Of a DNA stretch of 64,000 bases, positions 43,718-52,697 are shown one piece after another (within the stretch, counting starts at the first letter, position 1; each line of letters opens with the position of its first letter). The notes below the pieces were generated by a model, which was given only the letters and a program-made list of their open reading frames with translations, searched no databases and was not told where the DNA came from. The translations under genes and the position numbers were made by a program. Source of the stretch: Streptomyces sp. NBC_00464 (GTDB taxonomy: Bacteria; Actinomycetota; Actinomycetes; Streptomycetales; Streptomycetaceae); contig NZ_CP107899.1 of the NCBI RefSeq assembly GCF_036013915.1, positions 3,224,001 to 3,288,000 on the forward strand, in the 5' to 3' direction.

Positions 43718-45152
43718 ACAGCCAGTCCTGCCACAGGTCCGACAGATCCTGCCCGGTCGCCTTCTCCACGTACGCGTTGAAGTCCTTCGTCGAGGCGTTG
43801 CCGTGCCGGTGCGCCTTCGTCCAGCCGGCGAGCAGCGCGAAGAACTCCTCGTCGTCGTCGACCGCCTCACGGATCTTGTGGATCACCATGGCCCCGCGCC
43901 CGTACACCGGCTGCTCCGAGATGTCCGCGGCACTCGGCGGATCGGCGGGCGGAAAAGCCCAGTTGGCATCGTCGTCATAGGCCTCGTCGAACGACTCCTG
44001 GGCCGGGGTGTCCTCCTTCTCCTCCTCCCACAGCCACTCCGCGTACGTCGCCAGGCCCTCGTTGAGCCACATGTCGCGCCAGGACTCGGGCGTGACGGAG
44101 TCACCGAACCACTGGTGCGCCATCTCGTGGACGAGCAGCCCGATGCTCGGCGGGCCGGGGAAGAACGGCCGGTTCTGCGTCTCCAGCGCGTAGCCGGAGT
44201 CCCCCTTGCGGTCGACGATCGCGCCCGTCGAGGAGAACGGGTACGGGCCGAAGTGCTCCGCCTCCCACGCCACCACCTCGGGGACCCGGGCCAGCGTCGC
44301 CGCACTCGCACCGGCCGACTCCGGGTCCACCGCGGTGAACACCGTGATGCCTCCCGGCATCGTCGACGTCTTCGTCGTGAAGCGGCCGACGGCCAGGGTC
44401 GCCAGGTAGCTCGCCATCGGTTCGGCGGTGCGCCAGCGGTACGTGGTGCGGTCGCCCTTCGTCGTCGGCGGACCGGCCGGCACCCCGTTGGAGACCGCCG
44501 TCAGCCCCTTGGGAACGGTGACCGTCAGGTCGTACGAGGCCTTGTCGCTCGGGTGGTGATTGCCCGGGAACCAGGCCATCGAGCCCGTCGGCTCCCCGAG
44601 GGCGAGCGCGCCGTCGTCGGTCGGCAGCCAGCCCTCCTCGGAGTCGTCCGCGTCGGTGATGGTCTGCGGGGAACCGGAGTAGTGGACGACGGCACGGAAC
44701 GTCTCGCCCTTGTGGAGCCGGTCCTCGACCGTCGCGTCCGTACGCAGCGTCAGCTCGTTGCCCGCCCGGTTGACGGCGGCCGGACGCCCCTCCACCGTCG
44801 CCGAGTCCACGGTCAGACCGGCGAGGTCGAGGTTGAACGAGCTCAGGTCCTGGGTGGCCCGCGCGGTGATCTCGGCGGTCCCGCGCAGCGTCTGCCCGTC
44901 CGGGTCGACGTCGAGCGTGAGGTCGTAGTGCGTGACGTCGTAGCCGCCGTTGCCGAGCTTGGGGAAGTACGGGTCGCGCAGACCGGAGGCGCCGGGCTTG
45001 CCCTCCACCCCGCCCGTACCGGCTGAGCAGGCCGAGGCGAGGACGGCGAGGGTGAGCAGCAGGGCGGCTGCCCCGGCCGCCCTGCGGGGTGTGCGCGCCG
45101 TGCCGCTTGCCGTGCTGTGTGCCGTGCCGCTTGCCCGGGGTCGGTGATCCAC
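43686..45152 (-). CDS. M1 family metallopeptidase lipoprotein
   Basis: 488 residues from GTG 45152. Lipobox LASAC puts the lipid Cys at 42. The N-terminal saddle domain (YDVTHYDLTLDVDPDGQTLRG) precedes a catalytic domain with HEMAHQWFGD (His342, Glu343, His346) and Glu365 in WLNEGLATY. The GxMEN-like loop reads YALETQN, a variant of the aminopeptidase N GAMEN motif. It would trim peptides at the cell surface. Its 3' end is part of a 43-bp tandem triplication. Confidence 0.93.
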   Translation of the reverse strand: MDHRPRASGTAHSTASGTARTPRRAAGAAALLLTLAVLASACSAGTGGVEGKPGASGLRDPYFPKLGNGGYDVTHYDLTLDVDPDGQTLRGTAEITARATQDLSSFNLDLAGLTVDSATVEGRPAAVNRAGNELTLRTDATVEDRLHKGETFRAVVHYSGSPQTITDADDSEEGWLPTDDGALALGEPTGSMAWFPGNHHPSDKASYDLTVTVPKGLTAVSNGVPAGPPTTKGDRTTYRWRTAEPMASYLATLAVGRFTTKTSTMPGGITVFTAVDPESAGASAATLARVPEVVAWEAEHFGPYPFSSTGAIVDRKGDSGYALETQNRPFFPGPPSIGLLVHEMAHQWFGDSVTPESWRDMWLNEGLATYAEWLWEEEKEDTPAQESFDEAYDDDANWAFPPADPPSAADISEQPVYGRGAMVIHKIREAVDDDEEFFALLAGWTKAHRHGNASTKDFNAYVEKATGQDLSDLWQDWLYGRSRPAADG

Positions 45153-45233
45153 ACCGGTGATCCTATGTGCGGAATGTCAGGGTACGGGGGCTGCCCGGCC
45201 CGCCCCGGCCCGCTCCCGTACCCCTCGCAGCCG

Positions 45234-46364
45234 TCAGAGCACCGCGATGCCCAGGGGCCGCTCACCCGCCGCCAGCCGGACCGGGGCCGTTCCCCCGGCA
45301 AGGTCCACGACCGTGATGCCGTTCCAGTAACCGTCCCGGGTGAAGCCGCCGGTGACGTACGCCGTGCGGCCGTCCCCGGACACCGCCACATCCTCGTGCG
45401 GGCCGTCCAGTTCCACCACGCGCTCGGTGCCGTCCGGCTTGCGGACGGTCAGCGACGCGTCCTCGTCGTCGGAGGCGATCGGGCCGGTGCCGACGACGAG
45501 CAGGGTGCCGTCGGGGGTCATCGCCGCGCCGTGCTGGTGGGTGTCGGCCGTCATCCGCTCAACGGCCACCTTGCCGGTACGCGGATCGAGCACCGCCAGC
45601 CGCTCGCCCTCGAACGGCAGCAGCAGCTTTCCGTCCCCGGGCCGGACGACCGCGTAATGCGGCTTCAGCCAGGAGCCGAGACCGCCCTCGGTGCCGTACG
45701 GAGCCACCTCCATGCGCCGGGTGCGGAGCGTGTCCGTACGGACGGACGTCACGTCGAAGGAGTCATGGCCGGTGGCGTACACCTCGTCACCTCCGGGCGA
45801 GACGTCCACGTCGAAGGGGCGGCGGCCGACCGGAGCGGTGCCGGTGACCTCGCGGGTCCCGGTGTCGATCACCTCCAGGACCCCTTCGGCATCCGGGACG
45901 TTGACGCCGACATAGACGTGCCGGCCGTCGGGGGCCAGCGCGATCCCCATGCCGCCGCCGCGGTACTCGCCGGTGATGACGGGGCCGGTCTCCGTCTCGT
46001 ACGGAATACGGGCCTGCCGGGTGCGGGACTTCGTGTCGACGACCGCGACGCCCTCGGCGGTGGCCACCCAGGCCCGGCCGTCGGCTCCGACGACCAGACC
46101 GTAGGGGGCGGTGCCGACCTCGACCCGGTCGAACGCACCGCGCTCCGGATCGACGAACGTCACCGTGTCACCGCCGAAGTCCGCGACGAGCAGCGTGCCG
46201 TCGGGGGTGTTCCCGGCCGGGGCCGACGCCGAAGGGGTGCCCTGCACGGCCGGGGTCTTCGCGGCCGGGGTGCCCGTGGCGTCCGTGGACTCCGTGGCAT
46301 CCGTGGCACAGCCGGCAAGCGCGGCTGCGGCGACCAGCAGAAGCACCGCCCGCCGGGCGTTCAC
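45234..46364 (-). CDS. YncE-like beta-propeller lipoprotein
   Basis: 376 residues. Lipobox LAGC (Cys19), Thr/Ala/Pro linker, then about seven beta-propeller blades with YVTN-type repeats (GTLLVADFGGDTVTFVD, PYGLVVGADGRAWVAT, HVYVGVNVPDAEGVLEVID, TAYVTGGFTRDGYWNGITVVDL). Surface-exposed, probably protein- or metabolite-binding. The start GTG overlaps the ankyrin gene stop (GTGA), so both are made from one mRNA. Confidence 0.9.
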   Translation of the reverse strand: MNARRAVLLLVAAAALAGCATDATESTDATGTPAAKTPAVQGTPSASAPAGNTPDGTLLVADFGGDTVTFVDPERGAFDRVEVGTAPYGLVVGADGRAWVATAEGVAVVDTKSRTRQARIPYETETGPVITGEYRGGGMGIALAPDGRHVYVGVNVPDAEGVLEVIDTGTREVTGTAPVGRRPFDVDVSPGGDEVYATGHDSFDVTSVRTDTLRTRRMEVAPYGTEGGLGSWLKPHYAVVRPGDGKLLLPFEGERLAVLDPRTGKVAVERMTADTHQHGAAMTPDGTLLVVGTGPIASDDEDASLTVRKPDGTERVVELDGPHEDVAVSGDGRTAYVTGGFTRDGYWNGITVVDLAGGTAPVRLAAGERPLGIAVL

Positions 46365-47002
46365 CGGGTGTCCCCGGTGGCCCCGGCGTCCCTGGTGTCC
46401 CTGGTGTCCCCGGTGGCCCGCAACAGCCCCGCGATCTCCGCGAAGCCGCGGCGTTCCGCGTGCGCCAAGGCCGTCACACCGTCGCCGTCCGGCAGACCGG
46501 GCGTCGCCCCGGCGGCCAGCAGCAGTTCGACGATCTCCTGGTGCGCCCGGCCGCCGTCGCCGAGGATCACCGCCTCCAGCAGGGCCGTCCAGCCCAGCCG
46601 GTTGACGTGGTCGACGTCGATGTCGGTGACCCGGAGCAGTTCCCGTACGTACGCGACGTGGCCCCGCTCGCTCGCCGGGATCAGCGCGATGCCGCCGAAA
46701 CGGTTGCGGAGCTTCAGGTCCGGCCCGGCGGGCAGCAGGACGTGGAGCATCTCGACGCTGCCCGTGACACCCGTGGCCAGCCAGGGGCTCTCCTCGCGGC
46801 TGTCCTGCGCGTCCGGGTCGGCGCCCGCCTCGACGAGCAGCCGCGCGACCTCCGCATGGCCGCCGTGGACGGCCAGGAGCAGCGGGGTGCGCAGCTCCTG
46901 GTCACGGGCGTCCACCCGGGCGCCGCCCGCGACCGCGGACCGCACGGAATCGGTGTCGCCGGTGCGTGCGGCGTCGAGCAGCTGCTGATCGAGGGCGTTC
47001 AT
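46361..47002 (-). CDS. ankyrin-repeat protein
   Basis: 213 residues made of five to six ankyrin repeats (RTPLLLAVHGGHAEVARLLVEAGADPDAQD; GWTALLEAVILG.. EIVELLLAAGATPG; shown in part), starting MNALDQQLLDAARTG. No signal peptide, so cytoplasmic. The C-terminus is a short Asp/Thr/Arg repeat (GDTRDTRDAGATGDTR). Coupled to the propeller lipoprotein downstream and 32 bp after hbpS on the same strand. Confidence 0.92.
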   Translation of the reverse strand: MNALDQQLLDAARTGDTDSVRSAVAGGARVDARDQELRTPLLLAVHGGHAEVARLLVEAGADPDAQDSREESPWLATGVTGSVEMLHVLLPAGPDLKLRNRFGGIALIPASERGHVAYVRELLRVTDIDVDHVNRLGWTALLEAVILGDGGRAHQEIVELLLAAGATPGLPDGDGVTALAHAERRGFAEIAGLLRATGDTRDTRDAGATGDTR

Positions 47003-47034
47003 GTCCGTCTCCCGTGGGTGGTTACGACTGTCGG

Positions 47035-47592
47035 CTACTTCGCGAGGGCGGCGACGCCGGCCTGGGCGAACTTCTCGTCGAGGTCGCCGCTGGGCGCGCC
47101 GGCCACGCCGATACCCGCCACCGGAGCGCCCTTGACCTGTACCGGGGCGCCGCCCGCGAGGAACAGGGTGCCAGGGATGTCCTTCAGGTTCGGGGCCTGG
47201 GCGAGGCGCTTGGCCAGCTCGGAGGTGGGGGCGTTCCAGGACACGGCGGTGTACGCCTTCTTCTCGGCCGACTCGTACGCCTGGGGGCCCGCACCGTCGC
47301 CGCGCAGGGTCACGATGGTGTTGCCGTTGCGGTCGACGACGGAGACGGCGACGCGCTGGTTCTCCTTCTCGGCCGCGTCGAGGGCGGCCTGCGCGGCCTT
47401 CGACGCGGCGTCCACGGTCAGGTGCGTGGACTGCTGGAGGTTCCGGTTCGCGGTGTCGGCCTTGACGGTGGTGGCGGGCGCGGCGGCCGGGGTGGAGGCG
47501 TTCGCGGACATGGCGCCGAAGGTGCCGGCCCCGAGAGCGGCGGCGGCGACGGCACCGGTCAGGACACGGGTGCGCAGCGAGATCTTCTTCAT
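47035..47592 (-). CDS. hbpS: secreted GlcG/HbpS family haem-binding protein
   Basis: 185 residues from ATG 47592 (RBS GAGGAG). Secretion signal (RTRVLTGAVAAAALGAGTFGAM-SANA). The mature part is a HbpS/GlcG domain (LTVDAASKAAQAALDAAEKE, VAVSVVDRNGNTIVTLRGDGAG, AYESAEKKAYTAVSW, VAGIGVAGAPSGDLDEKFAQAG). In Streptomyces HbpS is an extracellular haem-binding octamer that keeps the sensor kinase SenS in check until redox stress. senS-senR are divergent from it here, supporting the name. Confidence 0.92.
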   Translation of the reverse strand: MKKISLRTRVLTGAVAAAALGAGTFGAMSANASTPAAAPATTVKADTANRNLQQSTHLTVDAASKAAQAALDAAEKENQRVAVSVVDRNGNTIVTLRGDGAGPQAYESAEKKAYTAVSWNAPTSELAKRLAQAPNLKDIPGTLFLAGGAPVQVKGAPVAGIGVAGAPSGDLDEKFAQAGVAALAK

Positions 47593-47757
47593 GGTGGGCT
47601 CCTCAGCGGGGTGGTGCGTGGCTTCTTCGTTCTGTCTTCCATCCTTGGGCCGGTTCCGGGGCCGAACGGTCGTCGTACCGGCTCGACGCCGCGCGCGGAA
47701 CGGCTGACGGCTCCATCGGCCGATCGGTTGATGCGGGGACGCCCGTTCGGGGTGACG

Positions 47758-49080
47758 ATGAAGGTCCGCGCAGGTCAGGAGCAGGGGTACGAGGTGGAGC
47801 AGGGGTACGAGGTGAAGCGGCGGGGCTCGTCGCCGCGCGGCACCGGGCAGGTCGGCGACCCCGGCACCCGCGCGCTGGCGCTGCTCATGCACGCCGCGTT
47901 CTTCCTGCTGCTCGGCGCCTCGCTGACCCGGTTCCTGCTGCGGCACCCGGGCGAGACGCGCACCCCGTGGATCATCGGCCTGTCCGTCGCCCTGGCCGTC
48001 CTCTACGTGCTCGGCCCGGTCCTCGGCTCCCGGCCGACACCGCGCAGCCTGCTCTGGCTCGGGGCGCTGGTCGCCGTGTGGATGGTGCTCGTCGTCCTCG
48101 CGCCGAGCTTCGCCTGGTGCGCGGTGCCGCTCTTCTACACCGGGCTACGCATCCTGCCGCCGCGTGCCGCGCTCGCACTGGTCGCGCTGCTGACGCTGTT
48201 CGTCGTCGCCGCGCAACTGCGGCTGGCCGACGGCTTCGACCCGAACCTGGTCCTCGCCCCGCCCGCCGTCGCCGCCGTCGCCACCGCCGTCTTCGTCCAC
48301 ATGCAGCGCCAGGCCGCCACGCAGGCGGAGCTCATCGACGACCTGCTCCGCACCCGCCGCGAGCTGGCCGCCACCGAACGGCGCGAAGGCACCCTCGCCG
48401 AACGCCAGCGGCTCTCCATGGAGATCCACGACACCCTGGCCCAGGGCCTGTCCAGCCAGCAGATGCTGCTCCAGGCCGCCGACCGCACCTGGGACGCCGA
48501 CCCGGCGACGGCCCGCCGCCATGTCCGTACCGCCACCGGCATCGCGGAACGCAACCTCGCCGAGGCCCGCCGCTTCGTCCACGACCTGGCCCCCGCCGAC
48601 CTCGCCGAGGGCGGCGGTCTGGAGGCGGCGCTGCACGCCCTCGCCACCCGCGAGACCGCACAGGCCGAGGGCCGGCTCACCGTCCGCTGCCATGTCGAGG
48701 GCACACCGCACACCGCCCTGCCCGACCGGGTGCAGTCCGCGCTGCTGCGGATCGCCCAGGGCGCCCTCGCCAACGTCACCGAGCACGCGGGCGCCACCGA
48801 GGCCGCCCTCACCCTCACCCACCTCGACGACCGGACCGTCCTCGACATCGCCGACAACGGCCACGGCTTCACCCCCGCCACCGGCACCGGACCGCCGGAC
48901 GGGGTCCGCGGACACGGACTGCCCGCGATGCGCGCCCGGCTCCGGCAGCTCGGCGGGACCCTGACCATCGAGTCCGCACCCGGCGAGGGCACCGTGGTGA
49001 CCGCCGCCGTGCCCCTCACCGACCCGGCCGGCCACCCCGGCACACCCCCCGGCCCCCTCACCCCACAGGACCCCGCATGA
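47758..49080 (+). CDS. senS: sensor histidine kinase SenS
   Basis: About 440 residues. Five hydrophobic helices between residues about 40 and 180 (ALALLMHAAFFLLLG through LALVALLTLFVVAAQL), a coiled segment, then HisKA_3 with the phospho-acceptor His in SMEIHDTLAQGLSSQQ and a HATPase with IADNGHGF. NarL-class kinase, cognate to SenR (ATGA overlap). The start is uncertain: ATG 47758, GTG 47794 and GTG 47812 are all in frame. The last two each follow CAGGGGTACGAG, part of an 18-bp tandem duplication. Confidence 0.92.
   Translation: MKVRAGQEQGYEVEQGYEVKRRGSSPRGTGQVGDPGTRALALLMHAAFFLLLGASLTRFLLRHPGETRTPWIIGLSVALAVLYVLGPVLGSRPTPRSLLWLGALVAVWMVLVVLAPSFAWCAVPLFYTGLRILPPRAALALVALLTLFVVAAQLRLADGFDPNLVLAPPAVAAVATAVFVHMQRQAATQAELIDDLLRTRRELAATERREGTLAERQRLSMEIHDTLAQGLSSQQMLLQAADRTWDADPATARRHVRTATGIAERNLAEARRFVHDLAPADLAEGGGLEAALHALATRETAQAEGRLTVRCHVEGTPHTALPDRVQSALLRIAQGALANVTEHAGATEAALTLTHLDDRTVLDIADNGHGFTPATGTGPPDGVRGHGLPAMRARLRQLGGTLTIESAPGEGTVVTAAVPLTDPAGHPGTPPGPLTPQDPA
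47782..47817 (+). repeat. 2 x 18-bp tandem repeat containing duplicated RBS and GTG start
   Basis: CAGGGGTACGAGGTGGAG at 47782-47799 is followed by CAGGGGTACGAGGTGAAG at 47800-47817, one mismatch. Each unit has an AGGGG purine core six bases before a GTG that is in frame with senS. Confidence 0.85.
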
Positions 49081-49715
49081 CCGCCGCGCACCCGACCGTC
49101 CGCATCCTGCTCTGCGACGACCACGCGGTCGTACGCGCCGGACTCCTCGCCCTCCTCGGCAGCGAACCCGACATCGAGGTCGTCGGCGAGGCAGGCAGCG
49201 GCGAGGAAGCCGTCGCCCTCGCCGCCAGGCTCACCCCCGACGTCGTCCTGATGGACCTCCAGCTGGGCGCGGGCATCGACGGCGTGGAGGCGACCCGCCG
49301 CATCGTGGCCGGCACCGACGGCGCCCACGTCCTCGTCCTCACCACGTACGACACCGACGCCGACATCACCCGCGCCATCGAAGCGGGCGCCACCGGCTAC
49401 CTGCTGAAGGCCGAACGCCCCGAGGAACTCTTCACCGCGATCCGCTCCGCCGCCGAGGGCCGCACCACCCTGTCCCCGCCCGTCGCCAGCCGCGTCATGG
49501 CCCGCATGCGCACCCCGCAGCCCACCCTCACCGACCGCGAACGCGACATCCTGGGCCAGCTCTCCCAGGGCCTGGGCAACCGCGACATCGCCCGCGCCCT
49601 GTTCATCAGCGAAGCCACCGTCAAGACCCACCTGGGCCGCATCTACGACAAACTCGGCGTCGACACCCGCGCCGGCGCGGTCGCCGTGGCCAAGGAACAG
49701 CGGCTGCTGCCCTGA
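49077..49715 (+). CDS. senR: NarL/LuxR family response regulator SenR
   Basis: 212 residues. Receiver domain with acidic pocket (LLCDDH), phospho-acceptor Asp in VVLMDLQLG, Thr and Lys in LVLTTYD and YLLKAE. C-terminal LuxR HTH (LTDRERDILGQLSQGLGNRDIAR, FISEATVKTHLGRIYDKLG). Coupled to SenS by ATGA. In S. reticuli SenR controls haem/peroxide defence genes such as cpeB and hbpS itself. Confidence 0.93.
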   Translation: MTAAHPTVRILLCDDHAVVRAGLLALLGSEPDIEVVGEAGSGEEAVALAARLTPDVVLMDLQLGAGIDGVEATRRIVAGTDGAHVLVLTTYDTDADITRAIEAGATGYLLKAERPEELFTAIRSAAEGRTTLSPPVASRVMARMRTPQPTLTDRERDILGQLSQGLGNRDIARALFISEATVKTHLGRIYDKLGVDTRAGAVAVAKEQRLLP

Positions 49716-49777
49716 GCGGTCCCGCCCCCGCCTCCACTGATGCGGGACCGACACGCCGGGCATGACACCATCGAAGC

Positions 49778-50275
49778 GTGCTCGACATCGGCTACTCCCT
49801 CTCCCGACGCTTCCCCGATCCCCCGCAGACCGACTACCGCCGAGCGGACGTCCACGCCCTGCGCCACGATCTGTTCTCCGGGGACGTCTACCTCGCGGAC
49901 ACCAAGGAGGACCGCGAAGTATCCACAGCCTGGGGATGGGTACCGGTACTCGACTTCGCCTGGGCGCTCTGCGACATCGTCGAACAGATCGACCAGGACC
50001 CCCGCGGCAACCGCTCGCACCGCCGCCAGTTCGCCGAACTCGACTTCACCGAGTCCTCCGACCGCATGCTCTTCGAGCGCCGCTTCGGCTGGGTCGACGT
50101 CGAGGCCGACTGGATGCCCGCCGAGGAAGCACCGCTCACCTTCAGCCACTCCCTGCTGCGCCGCGAGGCCCGCGACTTCCTGCACGACCTGATCGCCGAC
50201 CTCGCCGACATGCACGAAGGCCTCGCCGACAACCCCACGATCTGGGACCTCCAGGCCCGCTTCCCCCGCCTCTGA
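49778..50275 (+). CDS. hypothetical protein
   Basis: 165 residues from GTG 49778, no RBS and a likely leaderless start. Acidic, mixed alpha/beta, with a Trp-rich centre (VSTAWGWVPVLDFAWALCDIVEQID), an aromatic FGWVDVEADWMP and a C-terminal helix (REARDFLHDLIADLADMHEGLADNP). No family can be named with confidence; similar proteins seem frequent in Streptomyces. Between senR and a convergent pentapeptide-repeat gene. Confidence 0.75.
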   Translation: MLDIGYSLSRRFPDPPQTDYRRADVHALRHDLFSGDVYLADTKEDREVSTAWGWVPVLDFAWALCDIVEQIDQDPRGNRSHRRQFAELDFTESSDRMLFERRFGWVDVEADWMPAEEAPLTFSHSLLRREARDFLHDLIADLADMHEGLADNPTIWDLQARFPRL

Positions 50276-50302
50276 CCCGGAGCCTTCGGCCCAGCCGCCC
50301 CG

Positions 50303-51004
50303 TCACGCCTCGACCCGCACCCCGATCTGCGCCGCGAACGCCGGAGCCAGCTCCATCAGCTGCGACGGGCTGATCACCGCACCGGCCAGCCGCTCCACGC
50401 CCCGCGCGATGTCCAGCTCCGCGACCGTCCGCAGATCCACCGACTCCATCCGCACCGCACTGAAATCGGCCCGCTTCAGCACACAGTCCCGGAACTCCAC
50501 CCGGGTCAGCTGCGCACCCCCGAAATCCGGCTCCGACAGCACGCACCCCTCGAACACCACGTCCTTCAGCCGGGCCTTCCGCAGATTCAGGTAATCGATC
50601 TTCCCGCCCTTGATCAGGACCCGCTCCAGCACCGCCCCGTGCATCTGCACCCCGCCCAGACGCGCGTCCACGATCTCCACATCCCGCAGCGACACCCCCG
50701 CGAGATCGGTGCCCACGCCCCGCACCCCCGTCAGCACCGAATCGATGAACCGGGCCCTCACCAGCTCCGTACGGTCCAGGGCGCAGCCGTCGAGAGCGCA
50801 GTCCATGAACCGCGCACCCGGACCGGACTCGTCCGCCAGGTCCACCGAGTCGAATCGCACACTGTCGTAATCCCCGTCCGGCTCCAGCCCGCCGCCCTCG
50901 TACGCCACCAGCGACGGCAGCCGCACCTGAGGCCGCCGCGCCCCGGCGACACCGCCTTTGCCGGCCCTGCCCGTACCGCCACCACTACCGCTGCTGCGCA
51001 CCAT
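50303..51004 (-). CDS. pentapeptide-repeat protein
   Basis: 233 residues. About 18 pentapeptide units of the A(D/N)LXX type run through the middle (VRFDSVDLAD, ARFMDCALDGCALDRTELVRARF, GVSLRDVEIVDARL, VEFRDCVLKRADFSAVRMESVDL), forming a right-handed quadrilateral helix. Such proteins mimic DNA or act as scaffolds; some protect gyrase. Start at 51004; Gly/Ser-rich N-terminus. Confidence 0.92.
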   Translation of the reverse strand: MVRSSGSGGGTGRAGKGGVAGARRPQVRLPSLVAYEGGGLEPDGDYDSVRFDSVDLADESGPGARFMDCALDGCALDRTELVRARFIDSVLTGVRGVGTDLAGVSLRDVEIVDARLGGVQMHGAVLERVLIKGGKIDYLNLRKARLKDVVFEGCVLSEPDFGGAQLTRVEFRDCVLKRADFSAVRMESVDLRTVAELDIARGVERLAGAVISPSQLMELAPAFAAQIGVRVEA

Positions 51005-51143
51005 GCCCCCATCGTGACGCACCCCACTGACAACGCCCCGCCGCCAGGCACCCCGGCCCGTCCACCACCACCCCCCTTGACCTCAAGCGCACTTGAGGAA
51101 GAAGAGTGACGGGGTCACCGAGACCCACCCCGGGGAGCCCGCC

Positions 51144-52145
51144 ATGCACGCCGTCCGCCTCCATACCTTCGGCCCCGCCGAGAACCTCACCTACGAACAC
51201 ACCGACGACCCCGTACCCGGCCCCGGCCAGGTCCGCATCGCCGTACGCGCCGCCGGCGTCCACCTCCTGGACACCGCCCTGCGCGAAGGCATGACCGGTC
51301 CGTACCCCGCCCCCACCCCGCTGCCGACCATCCCCGGCCGCGAGATCGCCGGCACCGTCGAATCACTCGGCGAGGGCACCGACCCCACCTGGCTCGGCCG
51401 CCACGTCGTCGCCCACATCGGCTACGCCCCCGGCGGCTACGCCGAACTCACCGTCACCGAGGCCGACAAGCTCCACCCCGTACCCGAAGGACTCGACGAC
51501 GCCGAAGCCGTCGCCATGATCGGCACCGGCCGCACCACCCTCGGCATCCTCGGATTCACCCCGCTCGGCCCGGACTCCGTCGTCCTCGTCACCGCGGCCG
51601 CCGGCGGCATCGGCACGCTGCTCGTGCAGTACGCCAAGAACGCCGGAGCCACCGTCATCGGCCTCGCCGGCGGCCCCGCCAAAGTCGCCCTCGTCCGGGC
51701 CAACGGCGCCGACCTCGCCGTCGACTACACCCTCCCCGACTGGCCGCGCCACGTCCGCATCCACCTCGACAGCATCGGCCGACGCGCCACCGTCGTCTAC
51801 GACTCCGTCGGCTCCACCACCGCCCGCGCCGCCGTCGACCTCCTCGGCAAGGGCGGGCAGCACGTCGTCTACGGCTGGTCCGGCAGCGGACTCCACGACG
51901 GCGGCCCGCTCACCTTCACCGCCGACGAACTCGCCGCACGCGCCATCACGTCCGAAAGCGTCCTCGGCCCTGCCATGATCCAGCGGGGCGGCAGCCTGCG
52001 CGCCCTCGAAACCCGCGCCCTCGCCGAGGCCGCGGCCGGACGACTGCGCCCCGCCGTCCAGCGCTACCCGCTCGCCGAAGCGGCCGCCGCCCACCGCGCC
52101 CTGGAAACCCGCGGCACCACCGGCAAGGTGGTCCTCATCCCCTGA
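51144..52145 (+). CDS. zinc-independent quinone oxidoreductase / MDR family alcohol dehydrogenase
   Basis: 333 residues from ATG 51144 (RBS GGGGAG). GroES-like N-domain (HAVRLHTFGPAENLTY, AAGVHLLDTALREG, PGREIAGTVESLGEG) and Rossmann domain (VLVTAAAGGIGTLLVQYAKNAGATVIGLAG). Lacks the Cys zinc ligands of true alcohol dehydrogenases, so the NADPH:quinone reductase branch is likely. Stand-alone. Confidence 0.92.
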   Translation: MHAVRLHTFGPAENLTYEHTDDPVPGPGQVRIAVRAAGVHLLDTALREGMTGPYPAPTPLPTIPGREIAGTVESLGEGTDPTWLGRHVVAHIGYAPGGYAELTVTEADKLHPVPEGLDDAEAVAMIGTGRTTLGILGFTPLGPDSVVLVTAAAGGIGTLLVQYAKNAGATVIGLAGGPAKVALVRANGADLAVDYTLPDWPRHVRIHLDSIGRRATVVYDSVGSTTARAAVDLLGKGGQHVVYGWSGSGLHDGGPLTFTADELAARAITSESVLGPAMIQRGGSLRALETRALAEAAAGRLRPAVQRYPLAEAAAAHRALETRGTTGKVVLIP

Positions 52146-52192
52146 CCACCGAAGGTCCCCCTGACCACCGAAGGCCCCCTGACCGCCGAGGA

Positions 52193-52666
52193 TCAGCCCC
52201 CGAGCTCCGCCAACGCCCCGTCCGTCAGCCGGTACACCGTCCACTCCTCCTGCGGCCGCGCACCCAGCGCCTCGTAGAACGCGATGGACGGGGCGTTCCA
52301 GTTCAGCACCGACCACTCCAGGCGCTCGTAACCCCGCTCCACACAGATCCGAGCCAGCTCCGTCAGCAGCGCCTTCCCGTGCCCGCCGCCGCGCCGCTCG
52401 GGACGCACGTACAGATCCTCCAGATAGATGCCGTGCACCCCGCGCCACGTAGAGAAGTTCAGGAACCACAAAGCGAAACCGACCACCTCACCGTCCTCGT
52501 CCGACACGGCGATGTGCGCGTACGCGGCAGGACGCTCACCGAACAGCGCCTCGTGCAACTGCTCCTCGGTGGCCCGCGCCTCGTGCAGCGCCTTCTCGTA
52601 ATCGGCCAGCTCACGGACCATCGCGTGGATAGCGGGAACGTCGGCAGCGGTAGCGGTACGAATCAT
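52193..52666 (-). CDS. GNAT family N-acetyltransferase
   Basis: 157 residues. GNAT motif A with the acetyl-CoA loop RPERRGGGHGKALL and preceding beta strand GIYLEDLYV, N-terminal MIRTATAADVPAIHAMVREL, and C-terminal LNWNAPSIAFYEALGA. It resembles the diamine/spermidine N-acetyltransferase (SSAT) branch (LNFSTWRG-GIYLEDLYV). ATG 52666. Confidence 0.92.
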   Translation of the reverse strand: MIRTATAADVPAIHAMVRELADYEKALHEARATEEQLHEALFGERPAAYAHIAVSDEDGEVVGFALWFLNFSTWRGVHGIYLEDLYVRPERRGGGHGKALLTELARICVERGYERLEWSVLNWNAPSIAFYEALGARPQEEWTVYRLTDGALAELGG

Positions 52667-52697
52667 GAGGGCAGCGTAAACAGCACCCGCCCGCCCC

